From NCBI GenBank assembly GCA_965217935.1, contig OZ244581.1, positions 992,001 through 1,056,000 of the forward strand: a stretch of 64,000 bases of DNA. Reading direction: 5' to 3'. The position numbers and the translations under genes were made by a program. Positions 1 to 8,271 of this stretch are shown piece after piece (within the stretch, counting starts at the first letter, position 1; the number at the start of each line of letters is the position of its first letter). Below the pieces are notes generated by a model. That model made no database searches. It was not told the DNA's origin and saw only the letters and a list, made by a program, of their open reading frames with translations. The stretch comes from JBBROS01 sp965217935 (GTDB lineage Bacteria > Pseudomonadota > Alphaproteobacteria > Acetobacterales > Acetobacteraceae).

Positions 1-179
1 CAACCGAACCCGCCCGCGCGCACGAACCGGCTCGCCCCCCGGTTCGGCCAATTCCGGAATCCGGCGCGGCGGTCGTTCATCCCGGCCAAGCCAAGGCGTG
101 TCGCCCGACGCGGCCGGGTCTCATCTGCGGCGCTTGCAAGAGACTGGCCGCGAACGGCGGCAGCGCGTCGCGGTCGCCA

Positions 180-851
180 TCACGCGCCCAGTTTCCGCAC
201 GTAGCACTTGCCGCCGAGATTCTCCAATGTCGTCGCTTGAAAGAACTCGTGGAACGCCGCACGGACTTCCGGCCAAGTGTCTCCGGAAGGATGGTAATCG
301 TCCCCGATCAGCACGCCCCCGACCGACAGGAGCGGCCACCAGGCCCGCAGGTCCGCCAAAACCGATTGGTAGTCGTGCGCGCCATCGACATGGATGACTT
401 GAGGATGAACTTCCCTGGCCTTCATCAGGCTTGCCGCGTTCAGCGAGTCGAGCGGCAACGGGACCACATAGTCCTCAAGCCCGTTCTCGAGCACGTTGGC
501 GGCAAACGTCTTGAACAACGTCGGATAGCCCGACTCCATGCGCAAGCTCTCGAACCAGATCGGCTGGACCCAATGGTCCCACGCGCCCAGCCAGGTGTCG
601 ACGGCCACGATCGCGCCATCGAGTCCGAGCGCCTTCATCTCGCGCGCGAACGTCAGCACGGAGCCGCCTTTCCACACTCCGACCTCGACGATCACCGTCG
701 GTCTGACATCCTGGACGGACCGGGCGAGCAGCGGGTTGTCCGACGCCCAGCCCTGCTCGTCGACGCGGCCCTTGAACGCGGACCGCTCCGCGAACGGGTC
801 CTTGCCGTTCCACAGCTTGCCTAGCAACTCGCCTCGCGTCTGCCTGCTCAT
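180..851 (-). CDS. class I SAM-dependent methyltransferase (cephalosporin-hydroxylase-like fold)
   Basis: A 223-residue Rossmann-type methyltransferase. Residues about 50-60 (VIVEVGVWKGGS) form the SAM-binding glycine-rich loop, a later AVDTWLGAWDH segment supplies the acidic residue after strand 2, and GGVLIGDDYHPSGD near residue 185 matches the C-terminal acidic motif of the Methyltransf_24 / cephalosporin-hydroxylase group. Such proteins usually modify sugars or small metabolites next to glycosyltransferases. It is divergent from the glycosyltransferase-FkbM fusion that starts 265 bp away, which suggests a shared role in surface glycan or secondary metabolite modification; the substrate cannot be read from the sequence. 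No signal peptide. The first 179 bases of the window, downstream of its stop, show nothing convincing. Confidence 0.85.
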   Translation of the reverse strand: MSRQTRGELLGKLWNGKDPFAERSAFKGRVDEQGWASDNPLLARSVQDVRPTVIVEVGVWKGGSVLTFAREMKALGLDGAIVAVDTWLGAWDHWVQPIWFESLRMESGYPTLFKTFAANVLENGLEDYVVPLPLDSLNAASLMKAREVHPQVIHVDGAHDYQSVLADLRAWWPLLSVGGVLIGDDYHPSGDTWPEVRAAFHEFFQATTLENLGGKCYVRKLGA

Positions 852-1115
852 GTCAATCCTTCACCCATACGCTGCACCGGCCTCGGCTGGCCGACAATGC
901 CTGAACCGATGGCCGTGGCCAGCCTTGCCGATGCTTCTTGCGATCAATTCCAATCGCCGCATCCGGAGTGCCCGCGACCTTCCGCTCGGGGGTATGCTTC
1001 CTGAACCGCGAAAGCAAACCTTGACGGTTCCTCTGATGGCGCCGTAACGCAAAATACGAGTGCAAGCACCCATTCTCTGCACTAAGTGGTGAATTGTTAG
1101 GATTGAGATTCACGC

Positions 1116-2705
1116 ATGACGAGCAATACGCTAGAGATTGAGCATTCCTCGGACATGACGTTCCAGCGTCTTTGCAGCTATCTACGAAGCCAGATCGCCC
1201 TGGCCTTCATCCAGAAGAACGAAGGGTCGTTCGCTGTCGAGATGCTTCAGTCGGTTATCCCGATCGTCGGCTTCGTCGCTTTCGTCGACACCGGATCGGA
1301 AGACGGCTCCGAAGCCGAGATCGAGGAGTATCTCGCATCGGCCGGCGTCCCGTTCGCGTCCAAGTCCATTCGTTCGGAACGGTTTGACGCGATGAGGAAT
1401 GCATCGCTCGAACTCGTTCCGGACGGATTCGAGTGGGTCCTTGTCATGGATGCCGATGAAATCCTGCTGTCAAAGGATTTCGGCGCAATCAGGACATTGG
1501 TGGAGCGGGACGATGTTGATGTGTGGTCGCTCCCGAGATTCAACTGGATCGATAAGATATGGGGTGAACTTCAGCCAGCGTATCCAGATTACCAAGCGAG
1601 GTTGTTCCGCGCCGATCCGAGGGGAAAGATAAAATATGACGGGCGTGTCCACGAAGTGCCGATCGGCTTCGACAACCACGTGCGGTCAAGCCATGAAACG
1701 CTCGAGCCGCCCCACTCCGACAATCTTCACATCCACCATGTCAAGCTCTTCAGGAAGGCGCCGGAACGCATGCACGCGGCAGATGACCTCTACAGCCGCC
1801 TTGCGGCTGAGACGGCCGGCATCCAGACATTCTCGGACGTGCTGGTCGCCGACTCCCTGGCCCATGAGACCGAAATGCACGGTTCCCAGCCGATCCGCGC
1901 CATTCACGCCCTGAGCCTCGGCCAGTTCGGCGCCCCCCATGCGAGAGCGTTCTGGTCAGAGTGGAACCACGTCCATGAGGGCTCGCGGAGCCTGAAATCA
2001 ATCTGCGACGGCCAAACAGTGGCGAACTGGCAACGCTTTATCCGCCCGGGAACGTGCTGCATCGATATCGGCGCGCACTCCGGCGACACCGCCATTCCAA
2101 TGGCGATCATGTCAGCCGACCTGCCCCGCAACATCCGCGGCAAGGTGTTCGCGGTGGAGCCGAACCCGCACGTCTTCGAGGTCTTGCGGATCAACGCGAC
2201 GCTCAACAGCAACATCGGCCATTTCAAGGCGTTCCGCTGCGTGATCTCGAAAGCCGACCAGCCGGAAGTTCTCATATCCGACCACGCGAACGCCAACTGC
2301 AACGGCGGCATTACCGATGCCGGCATCGAGGAACTCCTGCACGACCGCCTGATCGGAGCGGAACGCACCAGCTTCAAGGTTCCAGGCCTCTCATTGCAGA
2401 CGTTCATCCAGACGTATCTGAGCGTTTACGAGCAGAGGAACCTGTCTTTCATCAAGATCGACTGCGAAGGCTACGACAAGGAGATACTTTGGAGCGCGCG
2501 CCAGATACTGCTGCAATCAAAGCCAGTGATCATGGTCGAGTGGTTCGACTTCTTCGAGGAAAAGCAATCGGCCGACCTTTTCAGAGCCATCCAGCACATC
2601 CAATACGTCGCCTACGACGCTCACACCCTTACTCAAGCGAACGTGGCCCGCAAGGCCAGCGATCTTATTCTCATTCCACGCGACAGGGTCGCCGAGTTCT
2701 TTTAG
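1116..2705 (+). CDS. fusion of family 2 glycosyltransferase and FkbM methyltransferase
   Basis: A 529-residue two-domain protein. Residues about 25-240 are a GT-A type family 2 glycosyltransferase: FIQKNEG at the start, FVDTGSEDGS as the nucleotide-sugar strand, and LVMDADEIL carrying the DxD-type metal site. Residues about 310-500 are an FkbM-family SAM methyltransferase: CIDIGAHSGD (motif I), FAVEPNPHVF (post I) and FIKIDCEGYDKEIL (the FkbM signature). The two activities probably act one after the other, adding a sugar and O-methylating the product; that is inference. The ATG is preceded by AGGATTGAG. Two strong palindromes follow the stop codon and probably end transcription. Confidence 0.88.
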   Translation: MTSNTLEIEHSSDMTFQRLCSYLRSQIALAFIQKNEGSFAVEMLQSVIPIVGFVAFVDTGSEDGSEAEIEEYLASAGVPFASKSIRSERFDAMRNASLELVPDGFEWVLVMDADEILLSKDFGAIRTLVERDDVDVWSLPRFNWIDKIWGELQPAYPDYQARLFRADPRGKIKYDGRVHEVPIGFDNHVRSSHETLEPPHSDNLHIHHVKLFRKAPERMHAADDLYSRLAAETAGIQTFSDVLVADSLAHETEMHGSQPIRAIHALSLGQFGAPHARAFWSEWNHVHEGSRSLKSICDGQTVANWQRFIRPGTCCIDIGAHSGDTAIPMAIMSADLPRNIRGKVFAVEPNPHVFEVLRINATLNSNIGHFKAFRCVISKADQPEVLISDHANANCNGGITDAGIEELLHDRLIGAERTSFKVPGLSLQTFIQTYLSVYEQRNLSFIKIDCEGYDKEILWSARQILLQSKPVIMVEWFDFFEEKQSADLFRAIQHIQYVAYDAHTLTQANVARKASDLILIPRDRVAEFF

Positions 2706-2715
2706 TGATCCAAAC

Positions 2716-2740
2716 CTGACGCTCGAGTCTCGAGCGTCAG
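2716..2740. terminator. 12-bp perfect palindrome after the glycosyltransferase gene
   Basis: The arms CTGACGCTCGAG (2716-2727) and CTCGAGCGTCAG (2729-2740) are perfect reverse complements around one base. It lies 11 bp after the stop codon. There is no following T-run, so if it terminates transcription it does so as a stem without the classic U-tract, which is common in GC-rich bacteria. Confidence 0.5.
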
Positions 2741-2766
2741 GGCAATTTGGCCCACCAGATCAGGCG

Positions 2767-2811
2767 AGTGGTGCGGATCTGACGGGCCTCTTCCGTCAGA
2801 TCCGCACCACT
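2767..2811. terminator. 19-bp perfect inverted repeat with 7-nt loop
   Basis: The arms at 2767-2785 (AGTGGTGCGGATCTGACGG) and 2793-2811 are perfect complements around the loop GCCTCTT. It lies between the glycosyltransferase fusion and the tartrate-dehydrogenase-like gene. A strong terminator is the simplest reading; a repeat-type palindrome is the alternative, since no T-tract follows. Confidence 0.5.
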
Positions 2812-2940
2812 GGCATCCTGTCAATCCAAGATTGCTCAATTCCGCAGGCAATCGGTCTTGGGCTATGGGTAGTTTTCAGGCGAGTTGGCACTAGCATCCA
2901 CCATCCATTCCACATCCCAGAACCAAACCGGGAGAAAACG

Positions 2941-4011
2941 ATGACTCGCACTTACAAAATCGCCGCCATCGCCGGTGACGGCATCGGCACGGAAACCCTC
3001 CCCATCGGCCTTCAAGTCCTCGCCGCCGCCGCCACCCGCTTCGGCTTCGCCCTGCAAGCCACCGACTACGACTGGTCCTGCGCCCGCTACCAGAAAACAG
3101 GCGCCATGATGCCGGATGACGGCCTCGACCAGCTCCGCGCCCACGATGCCATCTACCTCGGCGCCGTCGGCTGGCCCGGCGTCCCCGACCACGTCTCTCT
3201 GTGGGGCCTCCTCATCCCCATCCGCCGCGGCTTCGACCAATACGCCAACGTCCGCCCCTGCAAGCTCATGCCCGGCGCGCAAACCCCGCTCGCCGGCCGC
3301 ACCGAAGCCGACATCGACTTCATCGTCGTCCGCGAGAACACCGAAGGCGAGTACTCCAGCCTCGGCGGGCGCCTGTTCGAAGGCACGGACCGCGAATTCG
3401 CCACCCAGCAGAGCGTGTTCACCCGCCACGGCGCCGACCGCATCCTCAGATACGCCTTCGAGCTCGCCCAGACTCGCCCCCGCCGCAAGCTCACCTCCGC
3501 CACCAAGTCGAACGGCATCACCATCACCATGCCCTACTGGGACGAACGCTTTGCCGCCATGGCGCAGAATTACCCTGACGTCGCCACCGACCAGTTTCAT
3601 ATCGACATCCTCTGCGCCCATTTCGTCCAGCACCCGGACTGGTTCGACGTCGTCGTCGCCAGCAACCTGTTCGGCGACATCCTGAGCGACCTCGGCCCCG
3701 CCGTGGCCGGCAGCATCGGCATCGCCCCCAGCGCCAACATCAACCCCGAACGCGCCCACCCCAGCATGTTCGAGCCCGTCCACGGCTCCGCCCCCGATAT
3801 CGCCGGCCACGGCGTCTGCAACCCGGTCGGCCAAGTCTGGTCGGGCGCGATGATGCTCGACCACCTCGGGGAATCCGAGGCCGCCGCCGCCGTGGTGCAT
3901 GCCATTGAGATCTTGCTCCGCGACGGCGGCCCGCGCACGCGCGACATGGGCGGCCAGGCCGGAACTGCCGAGGTCGGCACAGCCCTGGCCGACTTGGTCG
4001 CATCCGCCTGA
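2941..4011 (+). CDS. tartrate dehydrogenase/decarboxylase-type isopropylmalate dehydrogenase family enzyme
   Basis: A 356-residue NAD-dependent beta-decarboxylating dehydrogenase. It opens with IAAIAGDGIGTE, carries the substrate-binding region YANVRPCKL, the RENTEGEYSS loop, TSATKSNG, and the metal-binding aspartates in VVASNLFGDILSDLGPA. The insertion WPGVPDHVSLWGLLIPIRR before the YANVRP segment is typical of the tartrate dehydrogenase (TtuC/YeaU) branch rather than LeuB or Icd. Family enzymes oxidise L- or meso-tartrate or D-malate using NAD and Mn or Mg in the cytoplasm. The SD-like GGGAGAAAAC precedes the ATG. The gene stands alone between hairpins and a small hypothetical gene. The family is secure; the exact substrate is not. 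Confidence 0.88.
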   Translation: MTRTYKIAAIAGDGIGTETLPIGLQVLAAAATRFGFALQATDYDWSCARYQKTGAMMPDDGLDQLRAHDAIYLGAVGWPGVPDHVSLWGLLIPIRRGFDQYANVRPCKLMPGAQTPLAGRTEADIDFIVVRENTEGEYSSLGGRLFEGTDREFATQQSVFTRHGADRILRYAFELAQTRPRRKLTSATKSNGITITMPYWDERFAAMAQNYPDVATDQFHIDILCAHFVQHPDWFDVVVASNLFGDILSDLGPAVAGSIGIAPSANINPERAHPSMFEPVHGSAPDIAGHGVCNPVGQVWSGAMMLDHLGESEAAAAVVHAIEILLRDGGPRTRDMGGQAGTAEVGTALADLVASA

Positions 4012-4089
4012 CCTGCTTGCGCCGCCCCGTGCCCGCACCCTAATATCAAGGCTCGTGAAGCGAATGTTGGCGTCAGTAGAGGAAAACCC

Positions 4090-4329
4090 GTGGTCCGAGA
4101 GGTCAGCACAATCGCCAGGCGTTGCGAACGCGCCGTGGTCACCGCTTATCGGGAGCTGCGAAGCTGCGGCAACGCCGACCCAGACTCCTTTCGCGCCTGC
4201 ACCACCCTCTACCGTATCCACCACCCGGAAGCCTCCCTCAACGAGGCTCGCCGCCTGGTCGCCGAATGGATCGACCACCACGTCGTCCAGGCCAAAACGG
4301 GGCCGACCAAAGGCTGCGACTGCAACTGA
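4090..4329 (+). CDS. small conserved-looking hypothetical protein
   Basis: A 79-residue protein starting with GTG, preceded by AGAGGAAAA. It is helical and basic in the first half (REVSTIARRCERAVVTAYREL) and has a second helix around ASLNEARRLVAEWIDHHV, with a CDC near the C-terminus. No domain is recognised. Codon third positions are GC-rich as in flanking genes and no other frame is better, so it is probably real. It follows the tartrate-dehydrogenase-like gene by 78 bp and could be co-transcribed. Confidence 0.55.
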   Translation: MVREVSTIARRCERAVVTAYRELRSCGNADPDSFRACTTLYRIHHPEASLNEARRLVAEWIDHHVVQAKTGPTKGCDCN

Positions 4330-4349
4330 TCGGTCGCTGCGCCGAATGT

Positions 4350-4460
4350 CCTAGGGGCGGCGTCAGCAACAGGCACGGCAGCACGCCGAGAAAGCCGCCC
4401 GGCAAGAAAGCTTGAGGCGTTCTTTATATCCGATCGAGCGACAGCAGTTCGTCCGGACGA
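4350..4460 (+). repeat. dispersed intergenic repeat family B, copy 1
   Basis: About 110 bp sharing an ordered series of blocks with 7241-7356 and 9371-9483: a GGGCGGCGT start, the core GCACGCCGAGAAAGCCGCCC, then GGCAAGAAAGCTTGAGGCG, a CGATCGAGCGACAGCAG block and a CCG-GACGA end. All three copies are in the same orientation, in spacers. The rest of the spacer to 4789 shows no gene. Confidence 0.6.
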
Positions 4461-4789
4461 CCTCTAGCTTGCCCGCTTCGTTCAGACCCCGCATCAGCCC
4501 AAGCTGCACGAAGCCGCCCGACAACTACTACCTAGGCGCCGATTTCACGATCCCATTCCGCCCGGCTGTTCCGCGCGCATGTCATCAGCGGAATGGAGGC
4601 CTTCGCTGCCAGACGACCTAGGAACGGCAGCTTGGTCTGCGCGAAGGCATTGACGCCAAGCTGCCGCAGCCCAACCGTAAGCAGCGAACCGGCCTGCATC
4701 GGCGCTGCCCCGCACCCTGCTGCCCCCCGGCCCAAAACCCGCGGGCCCAGCCAAAGCGCCGCCGGGATATGCTCTGGACTTGCAATAGC

Positions 4790-4810
4790 CGCCCTGACAC
4801 CGTCAGGGCG
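4790..4810. terminator. CGCCCTGAC hairpin
   Basis: CGCCCTGAC (4790-4798), loop ACC, GTCAGGGCG (4802-4810). The same arm sequence recurs as a hairpin at 33665-33691, so this may be a small repeat-type palindrome as well as a terminator. Confidence 0.4.
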
Positions 4811-4818
4811 ATAAGGGC

Positions 4819-4906
4819 CTAGGCATCATTGCGCGAGACGGTTCGCCGTCACAGCGCGAAAAGCGACCCGTCTGCAAAGGCTCCTAAGCAGGGATCTCCG
4901 CTTATT
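4819..4906 (+). repeat. dispersed repeat family A, copy 1 (degenerate)
   Basis: It starts CTAGGCATCATTGCGCGAGA, contains the short hairpin GACGGTTCGCCGTC, then ACAGCGCGAAAAGCG, CCCGTCTGCAAAGGCTCC, and ends in an imperfect TAAGCAGGGATCTCCGCTTA palindrome. The same order is seen at 22688-22771, 29824-29930 and (inverted) 39066-39173. It ends 33 bp before the start codon of the glycerophosphodiesterase gene. Confidence 0.65.
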
Positions 4907-4939
4907 GACCCCGCATCCCGCCCGCGGCAAGAGCCCGGC

Positions 4940-5824
4940 ATGACCCGTCCCTTCCAGCTCCAGGGCCACCGCGGCGCCCGCGGCCTTTTCCCCGAAAACA
5001 CGATCGAGGGATTCAGCAAAGCCATTGCCCTCGGCCTGCGCTGCTTCGAGATTGACGTCGGCGTCCTGCGCGACGACACCGTCGTCGTCCACCACGACCT
5101 CGCCATCAATCAGGACCTCGCCCGCACGCCCGGCGGCAACTGGCTCCCCGTCGCCGGCCCGCTGCTGCGCCAAATCGACTGGGACGAACTGCAAGACTAC
5201 GACGTCGGCTGCATCCGCCCGCAATCCCTCTACGCCGCCCAATTTCCCACCCAAGGCTCGATCGAAGGCGCTCGCATTCCCCGCCTGCTCGACGTGCTGC
5301 GGATAGATCCGGCCATTTTCTGGACCATTGAACTCAAGCTCCAGTCCGACCGCCCGGATTGGTCGCTAAGCCCCAGTGAAATGGCCGATCGCGTCATGGC
5401 CGTCGTTGACGAGGCCGGGGCAGGAGGCCGGGTCATCCTGCAATCCTTCGACTGGCGGGCGCCCCGCCATATCCGCGCCACCAGGCCGGAAATCGCCACT
5501 GGCTGGCTTACCGCGGCAGAAACCGTCGCTGATTCCGAAACCTGGTGGGGTCTTCCCCAAGCGACGAACATCCCAACCGCCATCGCCCGGGAGGGCGGCC
5601 AAGTCTGGACTCCGCAACACACCGAACTGACCCTCGGCTCGCTGCAGCAAGCCCAATCGCTGAGCCTTCAAGTCATTCCATGGACGGTCAACGAACCTCC
5701 GGACATGGAGCGCCTGATCGCGTGGGGCGTCGATGGCCTGATCACCGACTACCCGGACCGCGCGCTTCCGATCGTGGCGGCGGCAGGCCTGCAACCTGCC
5801 GCCATGCCCATTCATCCCCGCTGA
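4940..5824 (+). CDS. ugpQ: glycerophosphodiester phosphodiesterase
   Basis: A 294-residue GDPD-family enzyme that hydrolyses glycerophosphodiesters to sn-glycerol-3-phosphate and an alcohol. Catalytic features visible: QGHRGARGLFPENT near residue 7 (HRG plus E-N), EIDVGVLRDDTVVVHHD (E-x-D metal ligands and second His), and TIELKLQ for the third metal ligand. The ATG at 4940 is chosen because the open frame upstream runs into the family A repeat and the protein begins directly with the barrel's first strand. There is no signal peptide, so it is cytoplasmic. Its last 13 bases overlap the 3' end of the convergent citrate synthase gene. Confidence 0.9.
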   Translation: MTRPFQLQGHRGARGLFPENTIEGFSKAIALGLRCFEIDVGVLRDDTVVVHHDLAINQDLARTPGGNWLPVAGPLLRQIDWDELQDYDVGCIRPQSLYAAQFPTQGSIEGARIPRLLDVLRIDPAIFWTIELKLQSDRPDWSLSPSEMADRVMAVVDEAGAGGRVILQSFDWRAPRHIRATRPEIATGWLTAAETVADSETWWGLPQATNIPTAIAREGGQVWTPQHTELTLGSLQQAQSLSLQVIPWTVNEPPDMERLIAWGVDGLITDYPDRALPIVAAAGLQPAAMPIHPR

Positions 5825-7128
5825 TTGAGCGGCGCGTAATCCCGCCGCGTATGCCCGGTGTAAACCTGCCGCGGCCGTCCGATCCGCTGCGATGGATCCT
5901 CGATCATCTCCTTCCACTGGCTGATCCATCCCACCGTCCGCGCCACCGCGAACAGCACGGTGAACATGCTCGTCGGGAACCCCATCGCCTTCAGAATGAT
6001 CCCTGAATAAAAATCGACGTTCGGATACAGCTTCTTGCCAATGAAATAATCATCATGCAAAGCGATCCGCTCCAGCTCCGCTGCCAGGTCAAGCATTCGG
6101 TCGCCCTTGATTCCCAGCTCCGCCAAAACTTCATGGCAAGTTTGCTGCATGATCTTCGCCCGGGGATCATAGTTCTTGTAGACCCGGTGCCCGAATCCCA
6201 TCAGCCGCACGTGACTGTTCTTGTCCTTCACCTTCTCGATGAACGCCGGAATGTGATCGACCGTGCCGATTTCATCCAGCATCTTCAGCACCGCCTCGTT
6301 CGCCCCCCCATGCGCCGGCCCCCAGAGCGTCGCAATTCCTGCCGCGATGCAGGCGAACGGGTTCGCCCCCGTGGATCCAGCCAGCCGCACCGTGCTGGTG
6401 CTCGCATTCTGCTCATGGTCCGCGTGAAGGATGAATATCCGGTCCATCGCCCGCGCCAGCACCGGGCTTACCTCGTAGGGCTCCGCCGGCACCGAGTTCA
6501 TCATGTGCAGGAAATTGGCCGCGTACCCGAGGTCGTTACGCGGATAGATGAACGGCTGCCCGATCGAATATTTATACGCCCACGCCGCGATCGTCGGCAG
6601 CTTGGCGATCAGCCGGAACGCGCTGATCCGCCGCTGCTCCGGGTCGTTGATGTCCATGCTGTCGTGGTAGAACGCGCTCAGCGCCCCCACCACGCCGCAC
6701 AGCACCGCCATCGGGTGCGCGTCGCGCCGGAACCCGTCGAAGAACCGGCGCAGTTGCTCGTGCAGCATCGTATGCCGCATCACCCCATGCTCGAACTCGT
6801 GCTTCTCCTCGGCATTCGGCAGCTCGCCGTTCAGCAGCAGGTAGGCCACCTCCAGGAACGTGCTCTGCTCTGCCAGCTGCTCGATCGGGTAGCCCCGGTG
6901 CAGCAGCACTCCCTCGTCGCCGTCGATGTAGGTGATCTTGCTGTCGCACGCCGCCGTCATGCCGTAGCCGGGATCGAACGTGAAAATCCCCAGCCCGCTA
7001 TACAGCTTGCTGATGTCGGCCACCGCCGGGCCGATCGTGCCGGGGCGCAGCGGCAGCGACATCGACTGGTTGGTGCCATCCATCGTCACGGTCAGTGACC
7101 CGTTCGTCGTGCCGCTCATGCTGAACAT
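5812..7128 (-). CDS. gltA: citrate synthase
   Basis: A 438-residue type II (hexameric, gram-negative) citrate synthase, condensing acetyl-CoA and oxaloacetate at the entry of the TCA cycle. The active-site segments are clear: WGPAHGGANEA (first catalytic His region), MGFGHRVYKNYDPRA (second His and Arg) and PNVDFYSGI (catalytic Asp). FTFDPGYGMTAACDSKITYI is the N-terminal domain typical of this class. Length is as expected. It is monocistronic by position, with a 226-bp upstream spacer holding repeat family B copy 2, and its 3' end overlaps the convergent ugpQ by 13 bp, so no separate terminator fits between them. Confidence 0.97.
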   Translation of the reverse strand: MFSMSGTTNGSLTVTMDGTNQSMSLPLRPGTIGPAVADISKLYSGLGIFTFDPGYGMTAACDSKITYIDGDEGVLLHRGYPIEQLAEQSTFLEVAYLLLNGELPNAEEKHEFEHGVMRHTMLHEQLRRFFDGFRRDAHPMAVLCGVVGALSAFYHDSMDINDPEQRRISAFRLIAKLPTIAAWAYKYSIGQPFIYPRNDLGYAANFLHMMNSVPAEPYEVSPVLARAMDRIFILHADHEQNASTSTVRLAGSTGANPFACIAAGIATLWGPAHGGANEAVLKMLDEIGTVDHIPAFIEKVKDKNSHVRLMGFGHRVYKNYDPRAKIMQQTCHEVLAELGIKGDRMLDLAAELERIALHDDYFIGKKLYPNVDFYSGIILKAMGFPTSMFTVLFAVARTVGWISQWKEMIEDPSQRIGRPRQVYTGHTRRDYAPLNQRG

Positions 7129-7240
7129 CCTGAAATACGCTGCCGCTGTGTCGCTGGGCGGGCGGCCCGGCCGTGCCTCGCGGCGCTTTGGTCGAAATTA
7201 TGGTGCAGTTCACGCGAAAGCAACCTTCGCAGCCGCAGCA

Positions 7241-7356
7241 CCAAGGGCGCCGTCGGCAATAAAGCGCGGCAGCGCGCCGGCAAAGCTGCCCAACAAAAAG
7301 GCTTGATGCGCTCGTTCGCTCGATCGAATTGCGGCAGTTAATTCCGAACGAGCCCT
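7241..7356 (+). repeat. dispersed intergenic repeat family B, copy 2
   Basis: It shares with copies 1 and 3 the blocks AAGGGCGCCGTCGGCAA, GCGCGCCGGCAAAGCTGCCC, AAAAGGCTTGATGCGCTCG, TCGCTCGATCGAATTGCGGC and a CCGAACGAGCC end. It lies between the start of gltA and the 3' end of the SNase-like gene, just touching the latter's stop codon. Confidence 0.6.
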
Positions 7357-7816
7357 AATTGCGACCGGCCCACAACCCGGCCCCTTGCCGCCGCGCCCGC
7401 AACTCGAGCTCCGCCAGCATCGGCCGGTCCTGCTTCGCCCGCGCCCACCCGCTGGCCACGATCGCGCTGCTTAGATCAAGCCCATTGGCCGCACACGACG
7501 CGTAGGGCCGCCTAAGCTCATCCTGCCCGGACACGCGGCAACTCACCTCCCGGTCCCGCACCAGCCCGGCCAGCGCCGACGCCGCTTTTCCTCCGCAATC
7601 CGCCCCGCCTTTGCAGCTATCCCCCCGGTTCGGCGCCTCTACCCCGCTCAGCCTGACAACCTGCCCATCCAGCCGCAACGTATCTCCGCCAACCACCGCA
7701 ACTGCGCCCGCATCGGCATGAAGGCGCTCCGGCGCCGCTGCCTGGCTCGGCGGCCTTGATGAAAGCCCAACCACGGAGATCCCGCCCACGCAGCACGCCA
7801 GGCCAATCCACATCAT
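7355..7816 (-). CDS. thermonuclease-family (SNase-like) protein with N-terminal membrane anchor
   Basis: A 153-residue protein. Residues 2-20 (MWIGLACCVGGISVVGLSS) are a hydrophobic signal anchor; the rest is an OB-fold SNase-like domain with GGDTLRLDGQVVRLSGVEAP, the conserved Cys-containing segment, and RPYASCAANGLDLSSAIVASGWA. The start at 7816 is preceded by GGAGAG at good spacing; an upstream ATG at 7906 lacks this. In true nucleases the catalytic residues are D-R-E-R; here GVEAPN replaces the usual GIDAPE and the Arg/Glu pair is not obvious, so a binding or ExoI-like role is possible. It is likely periplasmic or inner-membrane attached. Confidence 0.75.
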   Translation of the reverse strand: MMWIGLACCVGGISVVGLSSRPPSQAAAPERLHADAGAVAVVGGDTLRLDGQVVRLSGVEAPNRGDSCKGGADCGGKAASALAGLVRDREVSCRVSGQDELRRPYASCAANGLDLSSAIVASGWARAKQDRPMLAELELRARRQGAGLWAGRN

Positions 7817-8171
7817 CGCTCTCCAGCCGATCCGGCTCCCCTGGGCCGGGAACGTGGAACGGCGGAAAATACGGCGGCGTGCTCTCATGCGGCTCTGATG
7901 ATCCACTGACAGCCGGTAGCCCTACCCCGTTCAGCCGAACGCTTGCAACTCCCGGCTTGAGGTCGATCAACCGGCCGTGGAGCGGATCGTTCGCGCCGAA
8001 CATCGTCCCCGTCCTGTTCAGCATCGGACTGAAGGTGTCCGGCGAGCCTTCCAAGCAGCAGGCCAGCGTCGCCGCCGAAGCACGCGACGGAGCTCCCGTC
8101 AGCAGCTCGAACCCGGCGGCCCCGGCAAGCAGGCAGGAAACGGCCTCTCGCCGCCAATGTCGCTTCGACAT
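7617..8171 (-). CDS. possible small exported protein (doubtful)
   Basis: From 8171 the minus strand reads MSKRHWRREAVSCLLAG followed by a small hydrophobic region and an Ala-rich cleavage-like site, which resembles a Tat or Sec signal peptide. The stretch 7907-8171 otherwise has no gene. The same frame stays open to 7617, but that overlaps 200 bp of the better-supported SNase-like gene, so the C-terminal half is probably not real. Near residue 72 a SVRLNGVGLP segment faintly resembles the SNase segment VVRLSGVEAP, so this could be a decayed duplicate. The Shine-Dalgarno sequence is weak. Confidence 0.22.
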   Translation of the reverse strand: MSKRHWRREAVSCLLAGAAGFELLTGAPSRASAATLACCLEGSPDTFSPMLNRTGTMFGANDPLHGRLIDLKPGVASVRLNGVGLPAVSGSSEPHESTPPYFPPFHVPGPGEPDRLESDDVDWPGVLRGRDLRGWAFIKAAEPGSGAGAPSCRCGRSCGGWRRYVAAGWAGCQAERGRGAEPGG

Positions 8172-8271
8172 CGATCCGACTGGCCTGCGGGCCGGCAATG
8201 TGAAACCCGCGCTTGTAACCAAGCCGCCATCTCTAGTACAGCCAGGACCATTCTTGCAATGGAGAGCGGAT

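Noticed and set aside
2863..4281. 472-codon open frame on the minus strand opposite the tartrate-dehydrogenase-like gene
   Set aside because: It is Gly/Ala/Val/Asp-rich low-complexity sequence caused by GC-biased third positions of the real gene on the other strand; it has no domain or start signal.
6055..7098. Long plus-strand frame opposite gltA
   Set aside because: Arg/His/Gln-rich antisense artefact of citrate synthase; no family resemblance.
7756..8271. Upstream in-frame extension of asd
   Set aside because: It would add 172 residues before the family's N-terminus; the ATG at 8272 has a good ribosome-binding site.
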